DNA of 64,000 nt from Streptomyces sp. CB00455 (GCF_001905445.1 NZ_LIVQ01000002.1:496001-560000), one strand, 5' to 3'. Shown: positions 1 to 8,100, numbered from the stretch's first letter. The notes: generated from the sequence alone by a model not told the origin. Made by a program: numbers and translations.

Positions 1-656
1 ATGCCGACCAGCTGGCCGTCGTCACGGCACTGGCCGACCCGGAGCCCCGGCCCCGGATGATCGACCGCTGCCTGGTCGCGGCGTACGACGCCGGGCTGGA
101 GCCGCTGCTGGTGCTCACCAAGTCGGACCTGACCTCCGCCGACAAGATCCTGGAGATCTACTCGACGCTGGGCGTGAACTACGTGGTGACCAACCGCGAG
201 GAGCTCGCCACGGGCGATGCGGCCGACCGGGTCCGCGAGCGGCTCAACGGCCGGATCACCGCCTTCGTCGGCCACTCGGGCGTCGGCAAGACCACCCTGG
301 TGAACTCGCTCGTCGCCGAGGGCCGCCAGCGCGCCACCGGGCACGTCAACGCGGTCACCGGCCGCGGCCGGCACACCACCACCTCGGCGCTCGCCCTGCC
401 GCTGCCCTCGGGCGACGGCTGGGTCATCGACACCCCGGGCGTGCGCTCCTTCGGCCTGCACCATGTGGACCCCTCCCGCGTGATCCTGGCCTTCCCGGAC
501 CTGGTGCCCGGCACCGAGGGGTGCCCGCGGGCCTGTAGCCACGACGAGGCGGACTGCGCGCTCGACAAGTGGGTGGAGGACGGCCACGCGGACCCGGCGC
601 GGCTGTACTCACTGCGGCGGCTGCTGGAGTCGCGCGAGCGCCGCGAAGGGGACTGA
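1..656 (+). CDS. rsgA: Ribosome small-subunit-dependent GTPase A, 5' partial
   Basis: This is the C-terminal part of the circularly permuted GTPase that matures and checks 30S ribosomal subunits. The reading frame is already open at base 3 and its start lies upstream of the window. The order of motifs shows the permutation: TKSDL (the NKxD-type G4 motif) comes first, then the P-loop GHSGVGKTTLVN, then DTPGVRSF (G3). The C-terminal zinc-binding knuckle CPRACSH...C follows, typical of RsgA/YloQ. It stands alone as the end of an upstream unit, and a MITE-like element begins about 20 bases after its stop. The assignment is firm; only the N-terminal OB-fold cannot be seen. Confidence 0.95.
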   Translation, partial: ADQLAVVTALADPEPRPRMIDRCLVAAYDAGLEPLLVLTKSDLTSADKILEIYSTLGVNYVVTNREELATGDAADRVRERLNGRITAFVGHSGVGKTTLVNSLVAEGRQRATGHVNAVTGRGRHTTTSALALPLPSGDGWVIDTPGVRSFGLHHVDPSRVILAFPDLVPGTEGCPRACSHDEADCALDKWVEDGHADPARLYSLRRLLESRERREGD

Positions 657-675
657 GCGGGCATCCGGCGGGCTG

Positions 676-837
676 AGGGCTGTCCCGTAATCCCGGGTGG
701 ATCAGCGCACGGCGTCAGATGCGGTGCATCGCAAGGCGGAGGGGCGCCCCCATACTGGGCGTATGGGGGCGTTCCGACAACGCGGCGAGGCGCCGTAGCC
801 GGCGTCGTGCGCCCGCCGGGGATTGCGGGACAGCCCT
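676..837. mobile_element. MITE-like 162-bp element with 19-bp terminal inverted repeats
   Basis: The ends are agggctgtcccgtaatccc (676-694) and its reverse complement at 819-837, with one mismatch. At the centre is a perfect 11-bp palindrome arm pair, cgcccccatac / gtatgggggcg (745-755 and 761-771), around a 5-base loop. There is no coding capacity that looks real. From memory, very similar sequences recur between genes in many Streptomyces genomes, which suggests a non-autonomous element or a dispersed hairpin family. No convincing target-site duplication is visible at the flanks. Confidence 0.6.
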
Positions 838-899
838 TGGGGCCGGGAGCGGCGGTGTTTGCCGAAGATCATGTGCGGACAAGTGCATAATCGCGTCGA

Positions 900-915
900 G
901 TGACCGCGCGGTCAC
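900..915. promoter_or_regulatory. Perfect 16-bp palindrome upstream of sugE, candidate TetR operator
   Basis: GTGACCGCGCGGTCAC is a perfect palindrome ending 22 bases before the sugE start. A TetR-family gene lies immediately downstream of sugE in the opposite orientation, so this site is the obvious candidate operator. A cataat hexamer (886-891) just upstream could be a -10 element, which would put the palindrome over the transcription start. Binding is inference. Confidence 0.45.
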
Positions 916-937
916 GTGACGGCGGGAGGCGTTCGAC

Positions 938-1261
938 ATGGCGTGGCTGCTCGTCGTGGTCGCCGGGTTCCTTGAGACCGGCTTCGCGGTCTGCCTCAAG
1001 CTGTCCCACGGATTCACCCGCCTGTGGCCGACCATCGCCTTCGCCTGCTTCGCGCTCGGCAGCTTCGGCCTGCTGACCCTGGCCCTCAAGAAGCTCGACG
1101 TGGGTCCGGCCTACGCGGTGTGGACGGGCATCGGCGCCGCCGGGACGGCGATCTACGGCATGGTCTTCCTCGGGGACCTGGTCTCCACCCTCAAGCTCGT
1201 CTCGATCTCGCTGGTCATCCTCGGGGTCATCGGGCTCCAGCTGTCCGGTTCCGCGCACTGA
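938..1261 (+). CDS. sugE: Small multidrug resistance family transporter (SugE/Gdx type)
   Basis: A 107-residue, four-helix inner-membrane protein of the SMR family, a proton-coupled exporter that works as a dimer. The SugE/Gdx branch exports guanidinium ions and some quaternary ammonium compounds. The conserved Glu in helix 1 (FLETGF, residue 13) is present, as is the motif AYAVWTGIGAAGT in helix 3. The length fits the family exactly. The start is preceded by a purine-rich stretch, cggcgggaggcg. The 3' end overlaps the convergent TetR gene by 35 bases. I looked for a guanidine riboswitch upstream and did not see one. Regulation by the neighbouring TetR protein through the palindrome at 900-915 is an inference. 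Confidence 0.9.
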   Translation: MAWLLVVVAGFLETGFAVCLKLSHGFTRLWPTIAFACFALGSFGLLTLALKKLDVGPAYAVWTGIGAAGTAIYGMVFLGDLVSTLKLVSISLVILGVIGLQLSGSAH

Positions 1262-1766
1262 GCAGCCCGAGCAGCTCCGCCGTCCCCGGCTCCTCCCCCG
1301 GGGCCACCACGTAGGACAGGGCGAGCCGCACGGCGAGCTCGCACCGCTCGGCGCCCTCCCCCGGCGTCAGCGCGGCGGCCGCGAGGTCGCGGACGGCCCG
1401 TGCCAGCTCTCCGGGCCCCGGAGCGCGCCCCGGGGCGGGCAGGCCCGCGTCCCAGGCACCGGTGAGCAGCGCCCGTACGAGGGGGTGCGCGCGGGCCGCC
1501 CGTACGGTCCACTCCGCCACCGCGGCGAGCCGCTCGGACTCCGGGGCCGGGGTGGACAGGGCGCGCTCCACCCCCTCCAGGTAGCGCTCGGTCTCACGGC
1601 GCACCAGGGCGCGGCCCAGGCCCGCCTTGCCGCCGAACTCGTTGTAGAGGGTCTGGCGGGACACCCCGGCCGCCGCCGCCACGTCGACCATGCGCACCCC
1701 CGGCCAGGGACGCGCCGCGAGGGCCTCCCCCGCCGCTTCCAGCAGGGCCGTCCGGGCTGCCGGCAT
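1227..1766 (-). CDS. TetR/AcrR family transcriptional regulator
   Basis: A 179-residue protein with a clear N-terminal helix-turn-helix: VDVAAAAGVSRQTLYNEFGGKAGL (about residues 27-50), the TetR signature. The C-terminal half is an unrecognised ligand-binding domain, as usual for the family. The ATG was chosen because the HTH then starts about 20 residues in. The frame stays open far upstream, but that sequence does not look like protein. It converges on sugE with a 35-base overlap of coding sequence. That arrangement and the upstream palindrome suggest it represses the efflux gene. The ligand is unknown. Confidence 0.88.
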   Translation of the reverse strand: MPAARTALLEAAGEALAARPWPGVRMVDVAAAAGVSRQTLYNEFGGKAGLGRALVRRETERYLEGVERALSTPAPESERLAAVAEWTVRAARAHPLVRALLTGAWDAGLPAPGRAPGPGELARAVRDLAAAALTPGEGAERCELAVRLALSYVVAPGEEPGTAELLGLLSARNRTAGAR

Positions 1767-1928
1767 CTCGTCTCCCCACTGGACCCTCGCACCGGACTGC
1801 CGGTCTCCCCCGCGGGGCCGACTGCGGAGCGGGCCCTGGCTGGACCCGCCTGCGGGGGCTTCCAGGCCAGAGTTGACGGGGCGACAGATCCTGTCAAGGG
1901 CGCCTGCCGGCGGCCGCGCGGGCCGCGA

Positions 1929-1934
1929 TACTGT
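1929..1934 (+). promoter_or_regulatory. -10 element of leaderless hisN
   Basis: TACTGT fits TANNNT and is exactly six bases from the hisN ATG, with no Shine-Dalgarno sequence between. This is the spacing expected if transcription starts at the A of ATG. No clear -35 element is seen. Confidence 0.45.
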
Positions 1935-1940
1935 TCGGCC

Positions 1941-2744
1941 ATGTCCGAGTATGACGATGACCTGAGCCTCGCCCTCCAGCTCGCCGACGCGGCGGACGCC
2001 GTGACGACGGAGCGGTTCCGCGCCCTCGACCTGAAGGTCGAGACGAAGCCGGACATGACTCCGGTGAGCGAAGCGGACCGGGCCGCCGAGGAGACCATTC
2101 GGGCCGGCATCGCGGCCGCGCGGCCCGACGACGCGGTCCTGGGCGAGGAATACGGCCTGCGGGGCAGCGGTCCGCGCCGCTGGGTGGTGGACCCGATCGA
2201 CGGCACGAAGAACTACGTGCGCGGGGTCCCGGTGTGGGCGACCCTGATCTCCCTGATGGCCGAGGACGCCGACGGCGTCTTCCGCCCGGTGGTCGGCGTG
2301 GTGTCCGCCCCGGCGCTGGGACGGCGCTGGTGGGCGGCGAAGGGCGGGGGCGCCTTCTCGGGCGGGGCGCTCTGCGCGACCACGGCGATCGGCGTGTCCG
2401 AGGTGGGCGGCCTGGGCGACGCCTCGTTCGCGTACTCCTCGCTGGGCGGCTGGGAGGAGCAGGGCCGGCTCGCGGGGTTCCTGGACCTGACCCGGGCCTG
2501 CTGGCGCACGCGCGGCTACGGCGATTTCTGGCCGTACATGATGGTCGCGGAGGGCTCCCTGGACCTGTGCGCGGAACCGGAGCTGAACCTGTGGGACATG
2601 GCGGCCATCGCGGTCGTGGTCCAGGAGGCGGGAGGCCGTTTCACCAGCCTGGACGGCGTGGACGGCGTGCACGGGGGCAATGCGGCGGCCTCGAACGGCC
2701 TCCTGCACGAGGAGATGCTGGCGCACCTGCGCCCGCGCGCCTGA
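1941..2744 (+). CDS. hisN: Histidinol-phosphatase, inositol-monophosphatase family
   Basis: A 267-residue Mg2+-dependent phosphatase of the IMPase superfamily. In actinobacteria this type (HisN) removes phosphate from L-histidinol phosphate in the penultimate step of histidine synthesis. Metal ligands are visible: GEEYG (Glu 69/70), WVVDPIDGTKNY (Asp 84 and Asp 87, the family signature), and WDMAA near residue 215. The length fits. No ribosome-binding site precedes the ATG, but a -10 element sits at leaderless spacing. It stands alone with no his-operon neighbour, common for this gene in actinobacteria. A broader inositol-phosphatase activity cannot be excluded by sequence alone. Confidence 0.88.
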   Translation: MSEYDDDLSLALQLADAADAVTTERFRALDLKVETKPDMTPVSEADRAAEETIRAGIAAARPDDAVLGEEYGLRGSGPRRWVVDPIDGTKNYVRGVPVWATLISLMAEDADGVFRPVVGVVSAPALGRRWWAAKGGGAFSGGALCATTAIGVSEVGGLGDASFAYSSLGGWEEQGRLAGFLDLTRACWRTRGYGDFWPYMMVAEGSLDLCAEPELNLWDMAAIAVVVQEAGGRFTSLDGVDGVHGGNAAASNGLLHEEMLAHLRPRA

Positions 2745-3050
2745 CCGCCTGACCCGGCGCGCGCCTGACCGTGCGCCCGACCGCCTGACCCCGCCGTGCG
2801 CCTGACCCGCCTGCGTCTGACCCGCCCGCGCCTGCCCCCGCCGTGCGCCCCGGCCGGTACGTCCGCCTTCCGCCCCGGTGCGCGACCGGGTGCACCGCGC
2901 GCACCGTGCGCACCGTGCGCGCCCCCTTGATGACGGTGCGTGTCCGTGGGAATCTGGGACTCCCCACGCTTGTGCGTTTGTGAAGTGCTAGCCCTTCGCG
3001 GACGCACCCACCCAGGCGCGGGGACACACCCTCAGGAGGTGGCTCCCTTC
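2745..3050. other. 306-base gap with degenerate C-rich repeats
   Basis: No gene is supported here. The first part (2745-2850) is a run of imperfect units resembling cgcctgaccc. The stretch 2888-2920 repeats gcgcaccgt. The last part should hold the promoter of the CBS-domain gene, but I cannot choose one confidently. The region may form hairpins; no function is claimed. Confidence 0.5.
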
Positions 3051-3443
3051 ATGCTCGTCCGTGACGCCATGAGCACCGTGATCCTCACCCTCGGCCCCGC
3101 GCACACCCTCCGGCAGGCGGCCTGTCTGATGTCCGGCCGGCGCGTCGGCGCGGCCGTCGTCCTCGACCCCGACCACAGCGGGATCGGCATCCTGACCGAG
3201 CGCGACATCCTCAACTCGATCGGCGCGGGCCACGACCCCGACCGGGAGTCCGTGGGCGCGCACACCACCAACAACGTCGTCTTCTGCACGCCCGAGGCCA
3301 CGGTGCAGGAGGCCGCCGAGGCGATGGCGCACGGCGGCTTCCGGCACCTGATCGTTTTGGAGCACGGCGGTCCCGTGGGCATCGTCTCCGTCCGTGACGT
3401 CATCCGCTGCTGGGCGCCGGCGCGGCGGACGGTCGCCGCGTAG
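3051..3443 (+). CDS. CBS-domain protein
   Basis: A 130-residue protein made of two CBS motifs in tandem (about residues 8-60 and 70-122), forming one Bateman module that typically binds adenine nucleotides. Typical features are VRDAMST at the start of the first motif, GILTERDIL ending it, and GIVSVRDVI ending the second. There is no enzyme domain. A strong Shine-Dalgarno aggaggt sits ten bases before this ATG, so the longer open frame upstream is rejected. Stand-alone CBS proteins of this size are abundant in streptomycetes, usually stress-related. The partner protein is unknown. Confidence 0.9.
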   Translation: MLVRDAMSTVILTLGPAHTLRQAACLMSGRRVGAAVVLDPDHSGIGILTERDILNSIGAGHDPDRESVGAHTTNNVVFCTPEATVQEAAEAMAHGGFRHLIVLEHGGPVGIVSVRDVIRCWAPARRTVAA

Positions 3444-3463
3444 CGCACCACGTCCGCGACCCG

Positions 3464-3503
3464 CGACGGGCCGCACCCCTCCGAGGAGGAGTGCGGCCCG
3501 TCG
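3464..3503. terminator. Bidirectional hairpin terminator between CBS gene and katA
   Basis: A perfect 13-bp stem, cgacgggccgcac (3464-3476) with gtgcggcccgtcg (3491-3503), and a 14-base loop. It lies between the two convergent stop codons, so it can serve both strands. Confidence 0.75.
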
Positions 3504-3526
3504 TCTTGCCGCGGCAGGCGGTCCGG

Positions 3527-4996
3527 TCAGCCGCGCAGGGCCTGGACCGCGACGTCCAGCCGCTTGCCGAAGTCGCCGTCCGCCTGGCGGAAGTTGTTGA
3601 TCGCCCGCTCGACGATGTCGTCACGGGAGACCTTGGCCAGGAAGCCGGCCAGGTTCTCGATCAGGCGGGACTTCTCGTCCTGCGAGTAGAGGCGGTAGAG
3701 GTTGCCCGCCTGGACGAAGTCGTTGTCCTCGCGGTGGACGAGAGCGGCGTGGTTGCCGGTGCCGCCCGTCAGGGAGACCGGCTGCCACAGCGGGCGGTCC
3801 GTCTGGTGCGGGCCGCCGAAGCTGTTCGGCTCGTAGTTCTTCGCCCCCTTGTGACGGCCGTCGTACAGGTGCCCGTCGCGGGAGTTGGTGCGGGCCTCGG
3901 TGGCGTGCGGGCGGTTCACCGGCAGGTGGTCGGCGTTGATGCCGACGCGGTAGCGGTGGGCGTCGCCGTAGCCGAAGAGCCTGCCCTGGAGCATCTTGTC
4001 CGGGGAGGGACCGATGCCTGGGACGAAGTGGGCCGGGCTGAAGATGCTCTGCTCCACCTCGGCGAAGACGTTCTCCGGGTTGCGGTTGAGCTCCAGCTTG
4101 CCGATCTCGATCGGCGGGTAGTCCGCGTGCGGCCACACCTTGGTCAGGTCGAACGGGTTGAAGCGGTAGCCGGCCGCCTCGGCCGCCGGCATGATCTGCA
4201 CCTGCACGGTCCAGGACGGGAAGTCGCCGCGCTCGATGGCCTCGCGCAGGTCGCGCTGGTGGGAGTCGGGGTCTTCGCCGGCGAGCCGGTTGGCCTCGGC
4301 CTGGGTGAGGTTCTTGATGCCCTGGTCGGTCTTGAAGTGGTACTTGACCCAGAAGACCTCGCCGGCCTCGTTGTTCCACTGGAACGTGTGCGAGCCGAAG
4401 CCGTTCATGTGGCGGTAGGAGGCCGGGATGCCGCGGTCGCCGAACAGCCAGGTCACCTGGTGGGTCGACTCGGGCGACAGGCCCCAGAAGTCCCAGACGT
4501 TGTCCGCCTCCTGCGAGCCGGTGTACGGATCGCGCTTCTGGGTGTGGATGAAGTCGGGGAACTTGATGGCGTCCTTGATGAAGAACACCGGGGTGTTGTT
4601 GCCGACGAGGTCGTAGTTGCCCTCTTCGGTGTAGAACTTCAGAGCCCAGCCGCGGGGGTCGCGCACGGCGTCGGCCGAGCCGAGGTTGCCGGCGACGGTG
4701 GAGAAGCGCAGGAAGGTCTCGGTCTCCTTGCCGACCTCGGAGAGGAACTTCGCGCGGGTCCACTGCGAGACGTCGCGGGTCAGCGTGAAGGTGCCGTACG
4801 CGCCGGCGCCGCGGGCGTGTACCACGCGCTCCGGTATGCGCTCGCGGTTGAAGTGCGCGAGCTTCTCCAGCAGCAGCTGGTCCTGGACCAGGACGGGGCC
4901 GCCGACGCCCGCGGTCTCGCTGTTCTGGTTGTCGGCGACCGGGGCCCCGGCCTCCGTGGTGAGCGGTCCCTGCGTCACGTGCGCCTCCTGCGTCAT
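3527..4996 (-). CDS. katA: Monofunctional haem catalase (small-subunit, clade 3 type)
   Basis: A 489-residue cytoplasmic catalase that dismutates hydrogen peroxide. Catalytic residues are in place: the distal His60 in [11 protein letters not shown], Asn133 in [10 protein letters not shown], and the proximal haem ligand Tyr343 in [12 protein letters not shown]. The length is that of small-subunit catalases, without the flavodoxin-like tail of large ones. It is transcribed divergently from a Fur-family regulator. The 130 bases between them hold paired TTGGAC/GTCCAA half-sites, so peroxide-sensitive repression by the neighbour is likely, as for CatR/FurA-controlled catalases in other streptomycetes. 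Confidence 0.97.
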   Translation of the reverse strand: MTQEAHVTQGPLTTEAGAPVADNQNSETAGVGGPVLVQDQLLLEKLAHFNRERIPERVVHARGAGAYGTFTLTRDVSQWTRAKFLSEVGKETETFLRFSTVAGNLGSADAVRDPRGWALKFYTEEGNYDLVGNNTPVFFIKDAIKFPDFIHTQKRDPYTGSQEADNVWDFWGLSPESTHQVTWLFGDRGIPASYRHMNGFGSHTFQWNNEAGEVFWVKYHFKTDQGIKNLTQAEANRLAGEDPDSHQRDLREAIERGDFPSWTVQVQIMPAAEAAGYRFNPFDLTKVWPHADYPPIEIGKLELNRNPENVFAEVEQSIFSPAHFVPGIGPSPDKMLQGRLFGYGDAHRYRVGINADHLPVNRPHATEARTNSRDGHLYDGRHKGAKNYEPNSFGGPHQTDRPLWQPVSLTGGTGNHAALVHREDNDFVQAGNLYRLYSQDEKSRLIENLAGFLAKVSRDDIVERAINNFRQADGDFGKRLDVAVQALRG

Positions 4997-5040
4997 ACCT
5001 GCGTGTCCTGTCCTCGACGTCTGCCGTACTCGATCCTACA

Positions 5041-5072
5041 TTGGACTTTGTCCAGGTCAAGCAATGGTCCAA
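5041..5072. promoter_or_regulatory. Inverted repeats in the katA / fur-type intergenic region
   Basis: TTGGAC at 5041-5046 and GTCCAA at 5067-5072 form one wide inverted repeat. Inside it, TGGACtttGTCCA (5042-5054) is a tight palindrome. The cluster sits about 45 bases upstream of katA on its promoter side and 55 bases before the regulator gene. It is a good candidate operator for the Fur-type regulator. Binding is inferred from position and symmetry only. Confidence 0.5.
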
Positions 5073-5113
5073 CTCCGCACTGGTTCGGGAGTTACACCCA
5101 GTCCCCTCGCTGT

Positions 5114-5119
5114 TAGGCT
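5114..5119 (+). promoter_or_regulatory. -10 element of the Fur-type regulator gene, near-leaderless
   Basis: TAGGCT fits TANNNT and is seven bases before the ATG, with no Shine-Dalgarno sequence between. Transcription would start at or next to the start codon. Confidence 0.45.
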
Positions 5120-5126
5120 GGGTTCC

Positions 5127-5543
5127 ATGAGTGACCTGCTGGAACGACTTCGCGGACGCGGATGGCGCATGACCGCACAGCGGCGCGTCGTGGCCGAGGT
5201 GCTCGACGGTGACCACGTTCACCTGACGGCCGACGAGGTGCACGCGCGTGCCGTGGCAAAGCTGCCCGAGATCTCCCGGGCGACCGTTTACAACACCCTG
5301 GGCGAGCTGGTGACCCTCGGGGAGGTACTGGAGGTCTCCACGGACCGCCGGGCCAAGCGGTACGACCCGAACGCCCACCGGCCGCACCAGCACCTGGTCT
5401 GCGGCCAGTGCGGTGCGATCCGCGACGTCCATCCGTCGGGCAACCCGCTGGCCGACCTGCCGGATGCGGAGCGCTTCGGCTTCGTGGTGTCGGCGGTCGA
5501 GGTGACGTACCGCGGGGTCTGTCCCAACTGCGCAGCCGCTTAG
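5127..5543 (+). CDS. catR: Fur-family regulator, catalase-repressor type (CatR/FurA)
   Basis: A 138-residue metalloregulator with an N-terminal winged helix (recognition helix ISRATVYNTLGEL, about residues 49-61) and a C-terminal dimer domain. Metal and structural ligands are visible: the HQH motif at 87-89, Cys92-x2-Cys95, and Cys132-x2-Cys135. This pattern fits Fur/PerR proteins that respond to peroxide or iron. The divergent catalase gene favours the CatR/FurA/PerR role over iron or zinc sensing. It probably represses both itself and katA through the repeats between them. The sub-family name is inferred from context. Confidence 0.88.
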   Translation: MSDLLERLRGRGWRMTAQRRVVAEVLDGDHVHLTADEVHARAVAKLPEISRATVYNTLGELVTLGEVLEVSTDRRAKRYDPNAHRPHQHLVCGQCGAIRDVHPSGNPLADLPDAERFGFVVSAVEVTYRGVCPNCAAA

Positions 5544-5554
5544 ACCGTACGGAA

Positions 5555-5584
5555 GAAGGCCGGGAGCATCCGCTCCCGGCCTTC
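5555..5584 (+). terminator. Hairpin terminator after catR
   Basis: A perfect 13-bp stem, gaaggccgggagc (5555-5567) with gctcccggccttc (5572-5584), a four-base loop and a short T-rich run (ttctctg). It sits 12 bases after the stop codon. Confidence 0.8.
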
Positions 5585-5646
5585 TCTGCGTTCCGGCATG
5601 CCGGGCGGCCGGCGTCCCGTTTCCCGCGTGGCACTCGCAAACGACT

Positions 5647-5677
5647 CAAGGCCCGGATCCATGGGATCCGGGCCTTG
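5647..5677 (-). terminator. Terminator after the first initiator tRNA
   Basis: A perfect 14-bp stem, caaggcccggatcc (5647-5660) and its complement at 5664-5677, with an atg loop. It lies nine bases beyond the tRNA 3' end on the minus strand. Nearly the same hairpin follows the second tRNA copy. Confidence 0.8.
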
Positions 5678-5686
5678 GGCCTTCAG

Positions 5687-5760
5687 TAGCGGGGACAGGA
5701 TTTGAACCTGCGACCTCTGGGTTATGAGCCCAGCGAGCTACCGAGCTGCTCCACCCCGCG
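5687..5760 (-). tRNA. Initiator tRNA-fMet (CAT), copy 1
   Basis: The reverse complement folds as a tRNA. The acceptor starts CGCGGGG and ends CCCCGCT plus A73. The anticodon arm carries CAT (5724-5726) and the T-arm contains GGTTCAAAT. Initiator hallmarks are an unpaired first acceptor position (C1 facing T72) and three G:C pairs at the base of the anticodon stem (GGG...CCC). CCA is not encoded; the genome continues CT. The sequence is identical over all 74 bases to the copy at 8140-8213. Confidence 0.95.
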
Positions 5761-6091
5761 TCGGTAAACCCGACTTTACGGGAGGGAGCCCAGCAGATGC
5801 AAATCGATTGACGGCCCCCTCCCGAGCCCGCCGCACGGGGCCGCACCCGGGCCACGCCCGAGGGCGGGGCGGAAGCGCGGCCGGGGCGGGGACCGCTGCC
5901 GGGCCGGGGGCCGGGGGGCGCGACCGGAGCGGGCCGCGACCCGGGCGGAGCCGGGGCCGGGGTGGAGGCGGGGCCAGAGCGGGCCGCGCCCCGGGCGGAG
6001 CCGGGCCGGAGCGGGCCGCGGCCGGGGCAGGGCCGGGGTCAGGGCCGGGCCGGGGTCAGGGCCGGGCCGGGGGTGCCTGCGCCTGGACCCG
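5761..6091. repeat. 331-base gap with imperfect GC-rich tandem repeats
   Basis: No gene is supported. From about 5930 to 6075 the sequence is built of repeated blocks such as gagcgggccgcg, cccgggcggagccggg and ccggggtcagggccggg, each present two or more times with small changes. G-runs on the plus strand could form G-quadruplexes. The block ends at the stop codon of the Sel1-repeat gene. Slipped-strand expansion is the simplest origin. Confidence 0.6.
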
Positions 6092-7948
6092 TCAGGCGGA
6101 GAGTTCCTCCGCCAGGGCGTCCCGCAAGCGCGCCGCGCGCTGCGACACCTCTTCCGGGCCCAGCTCCATGGCCCGCAGACACCACTTCTGCCCCTCGGTG
6201 AGGTCACCGTGGCGCGCCGCGAGCAACGCCAGCCGCAGGGCGGCGCGCCCGTGGCCCGCCACGGCCGCGCGCGTCCACCACAGGGCGGCCTCCGGCTCAT
6301 TGCCCTCGCGGGCCAGCAGCAGCCCCAGGTTGAACGCGCCGTTGCGGGAGCCGGCCTCGGCGGCCTCCCGGTACCAGCGCGCGGCCAGTGCCAGGTCGCC
6401 GCGCGCGGCGGCCAGCATGCCGACCCGCACCTGGGCGCGGCGGTGCCCCAGCTCGGCGGCCCGTTCGTACCACTCCTCGCTCTCGCTGCGCGGGGCGCTG
6501 CCCGCCGGCTCGCCCAGCGCCACGGGCTCCGGCGGCGGGGCCAGCGATTCCAGTAGGGAGGCCAGCCGGAAGGCCGCCTCCGGGCTGCCACCGCCCGCCG
6601 CGCAGCGCAGGTGCCGCTCGGCGGCGCGCTCCTCGCCGTCCCGCACCAGTGCGATGCCGACCTGGAGTGCGGCGTCGGTGTGTCCGGCCGAGGCGGCCCG
6701 CTCGTACCACTTCAGGGCGGTCCGGTCGTCGTCCCGGCTGGCGAACAGGATCCCGAGGTTGAAGGCGGCGTCCACGCTGCCCGCCTCCGCCGCCTTGGAG
6801 AACCACGGCTCCGCGCCCGCCGCGTCCCCTCCCTGGAGCAGCAGGATGGCCAGCGCGTTGGCCGCCTCGCGGTGGCCGGCGTAGGCGGCCCGCCGGTACC
6901 ACTGCTCGGCCTGTGCGGTCCGGCCCTGTGCGACGCACAGCAAAGCAAGGTTGTACGCCCCGTTTTGATCGCCCGCGTCCATCGCGGACCGGTACCAGCG
7001 CTCGGCGGTCTGGGTCTCGCCCCGCGCCGCGTGCAGCGCGCCCAGGGCGTTCGCCGCGTTGCCGTCGCCGTCCTGGGCCGCCCGGTGCCACCACGCGGCC
7101 GCACTGTCCTCGTCCCCGGCGTCGCGCAGCAGGAAGCCGAGCGCGCAGGCCGCGCGGGCCTCGCCCTGCTTGGCGGAGGTCAGGTACCAGCGGCCGGCCT
7201 CCTTGAGCTCGCCGCGCGCCTCCAGCAGCGCGCCCAGGTGCAGCGCGGCGCGGCGGTGCCCGCGCGCGGCGGCCTGGCGGTACCACTGCTCGGCCTCGGT
7301 GGGGTCGCCCTTGCGCAGGTGCCGGGCCAGGCGGTAGGCGGCCTCGCGGTGCCCCTGCTCGGCGGCGGCCCGGAACCACCGCTCCACGCCCTTGTCGCCG
7401 CGGTGCTCCAGCAGGTCGGCCAGGCCGTACGCCCCCAGCGCGTGGCCGGATTCCGCCGCTTGGCGCAGCCAGTACTCGGCGGCCGGCTCGTCCCCGCGCT
7501 CGCGGAAGTGGCGGCCCAGCGCGTGCGCGGCGGGCGCGGATCCGGCCACGGCGGCGACCCGCCACCAGCCGGCGGCCTCCTCGGGGTAGCCGCGCTGGTG
7601 CAGCAGTACGCCCAGGTTGTTCGCGGCGGCGCGGTCCCCTTCGGCGGTGGCGCCGCGCAGGTAGGGCTCGGCCGCGCCGAGGTCGCCGCGGCGCAGCAGC
7701 AGCGCGCCGAGCACGCTCATGGCGCCCGGGTCGCCCTTGTCGGCGGCCACCCGGTGCCGTGCCTCCAGCTCGGCGTCGCTCGCCGTGTCGGTCTCGGCGA
7801 ACACGTCCTGCGTGAGCTCCGCGTCGGTCAGTGCGGTCTGCGTGCCGACGGCCGGAGCCGCCCCCTTGGCTTCTGTGCCCGATTCGGCCTCCGCCCTCAC
7901 AAACCGCCCTGTCTCCAGCAGAGTTGACCTGTCCCCCATAAATCCCAT
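6092..7948 (-). CDS. Sel1-like/tetratricopeptide repeat protein
   Basis: A 618-residue soluble protein made almost entirely (about residues 70-600) of some 15 Sel1-like repeats of roughly 36 residues. They share the pattern A-x-x-LG-x-LL...G-x-x-x-x-AE-x-WYR-x-A-A-x-x-GH. Such alpha-solenoids act as protein-binding scaffolds. No signal peptide, membrane segment or enzyme domain is seen. The first 70 residues are charged and probably disordered. The start could also be the second Met, nine bases in. It sits alone between two identical tRNA genes, so context gives no clue to its partner. The family call is solid, the role unknown. Confidence 0.9.
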   Translation of the reverse strand: MGFMGDRSTLLETGRFVRAEAESGTEAKGAAPAVGTQTALTDAELTQDVFAETDTASDAELEARHRVAADKGDPGAMSVLGALLLRRGDLGAAEPYLRGATAEGDRAAANNLGVLLHQRGYPEEAAGWWRVAAVAGSAPAAHALGRHFRERGDEPAAEYWLRQAAESGHALGAYGLADLLEHRGDKGVERWFRAAAEQGHREAAYRLARHLRKGDPTEAEQWYRQAAARGHRRAALHLGALLEARGELKEAGRWYLTSAKQGEARAACALGFLLRDAGDEDSAAAWWHRAAQDGDGNAANALGALHAARGETQTAERWYRSAMDAGDQNGAYNLALLCVAQGRTAQAEQWYRRAAYAGHREAANALAILLLQGGDAAGAEPWFSKAAEAGSVDAAFNLGILFASRDDDRTALKWYERAASAGHTDAALQVGIALVRDGEERAAERHLRCAAGGGSPEAAFRLASLLESLAPPPEPVALGEPAGSAPRSESEEWYERAAELGHRRAQVRVGMLAAARGDLALAARWYREAAEAGSRNGAFNLGLLLAREGNEPEAALWWTRAAVAGHGRAALRLALLAARHGDLTEGQKWCLRAMELGPEEVSQRAARLRDALAEELSA

Positions 7949-8100
7949 CGTCGCATCACCTGCTACCCGCGTACACCTGGTATGTCGCAGCCAGGGAGGT
8001 CACTACAGCGTTTTGTCGACATGCCCACAGATAGGCAAGTCAAACACGCCCCACCCCCAACTCACCCGTCTCAGCTACCCCGTGACCCCCCGAACATGAC

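Noticed and set aside
838..937. Guanidine riboswitch before sugE
   Set aside because: No ykkC or mini-ykkC consensus could be seen, and the leader is too short if transcription starts near the cataat element.
3491..5116. 541-codon plus-strand ORF opposite katA
   Set aside because: Antisense shadow of the catalase gene, with typical low-complexity Val/Gly/Arg content.
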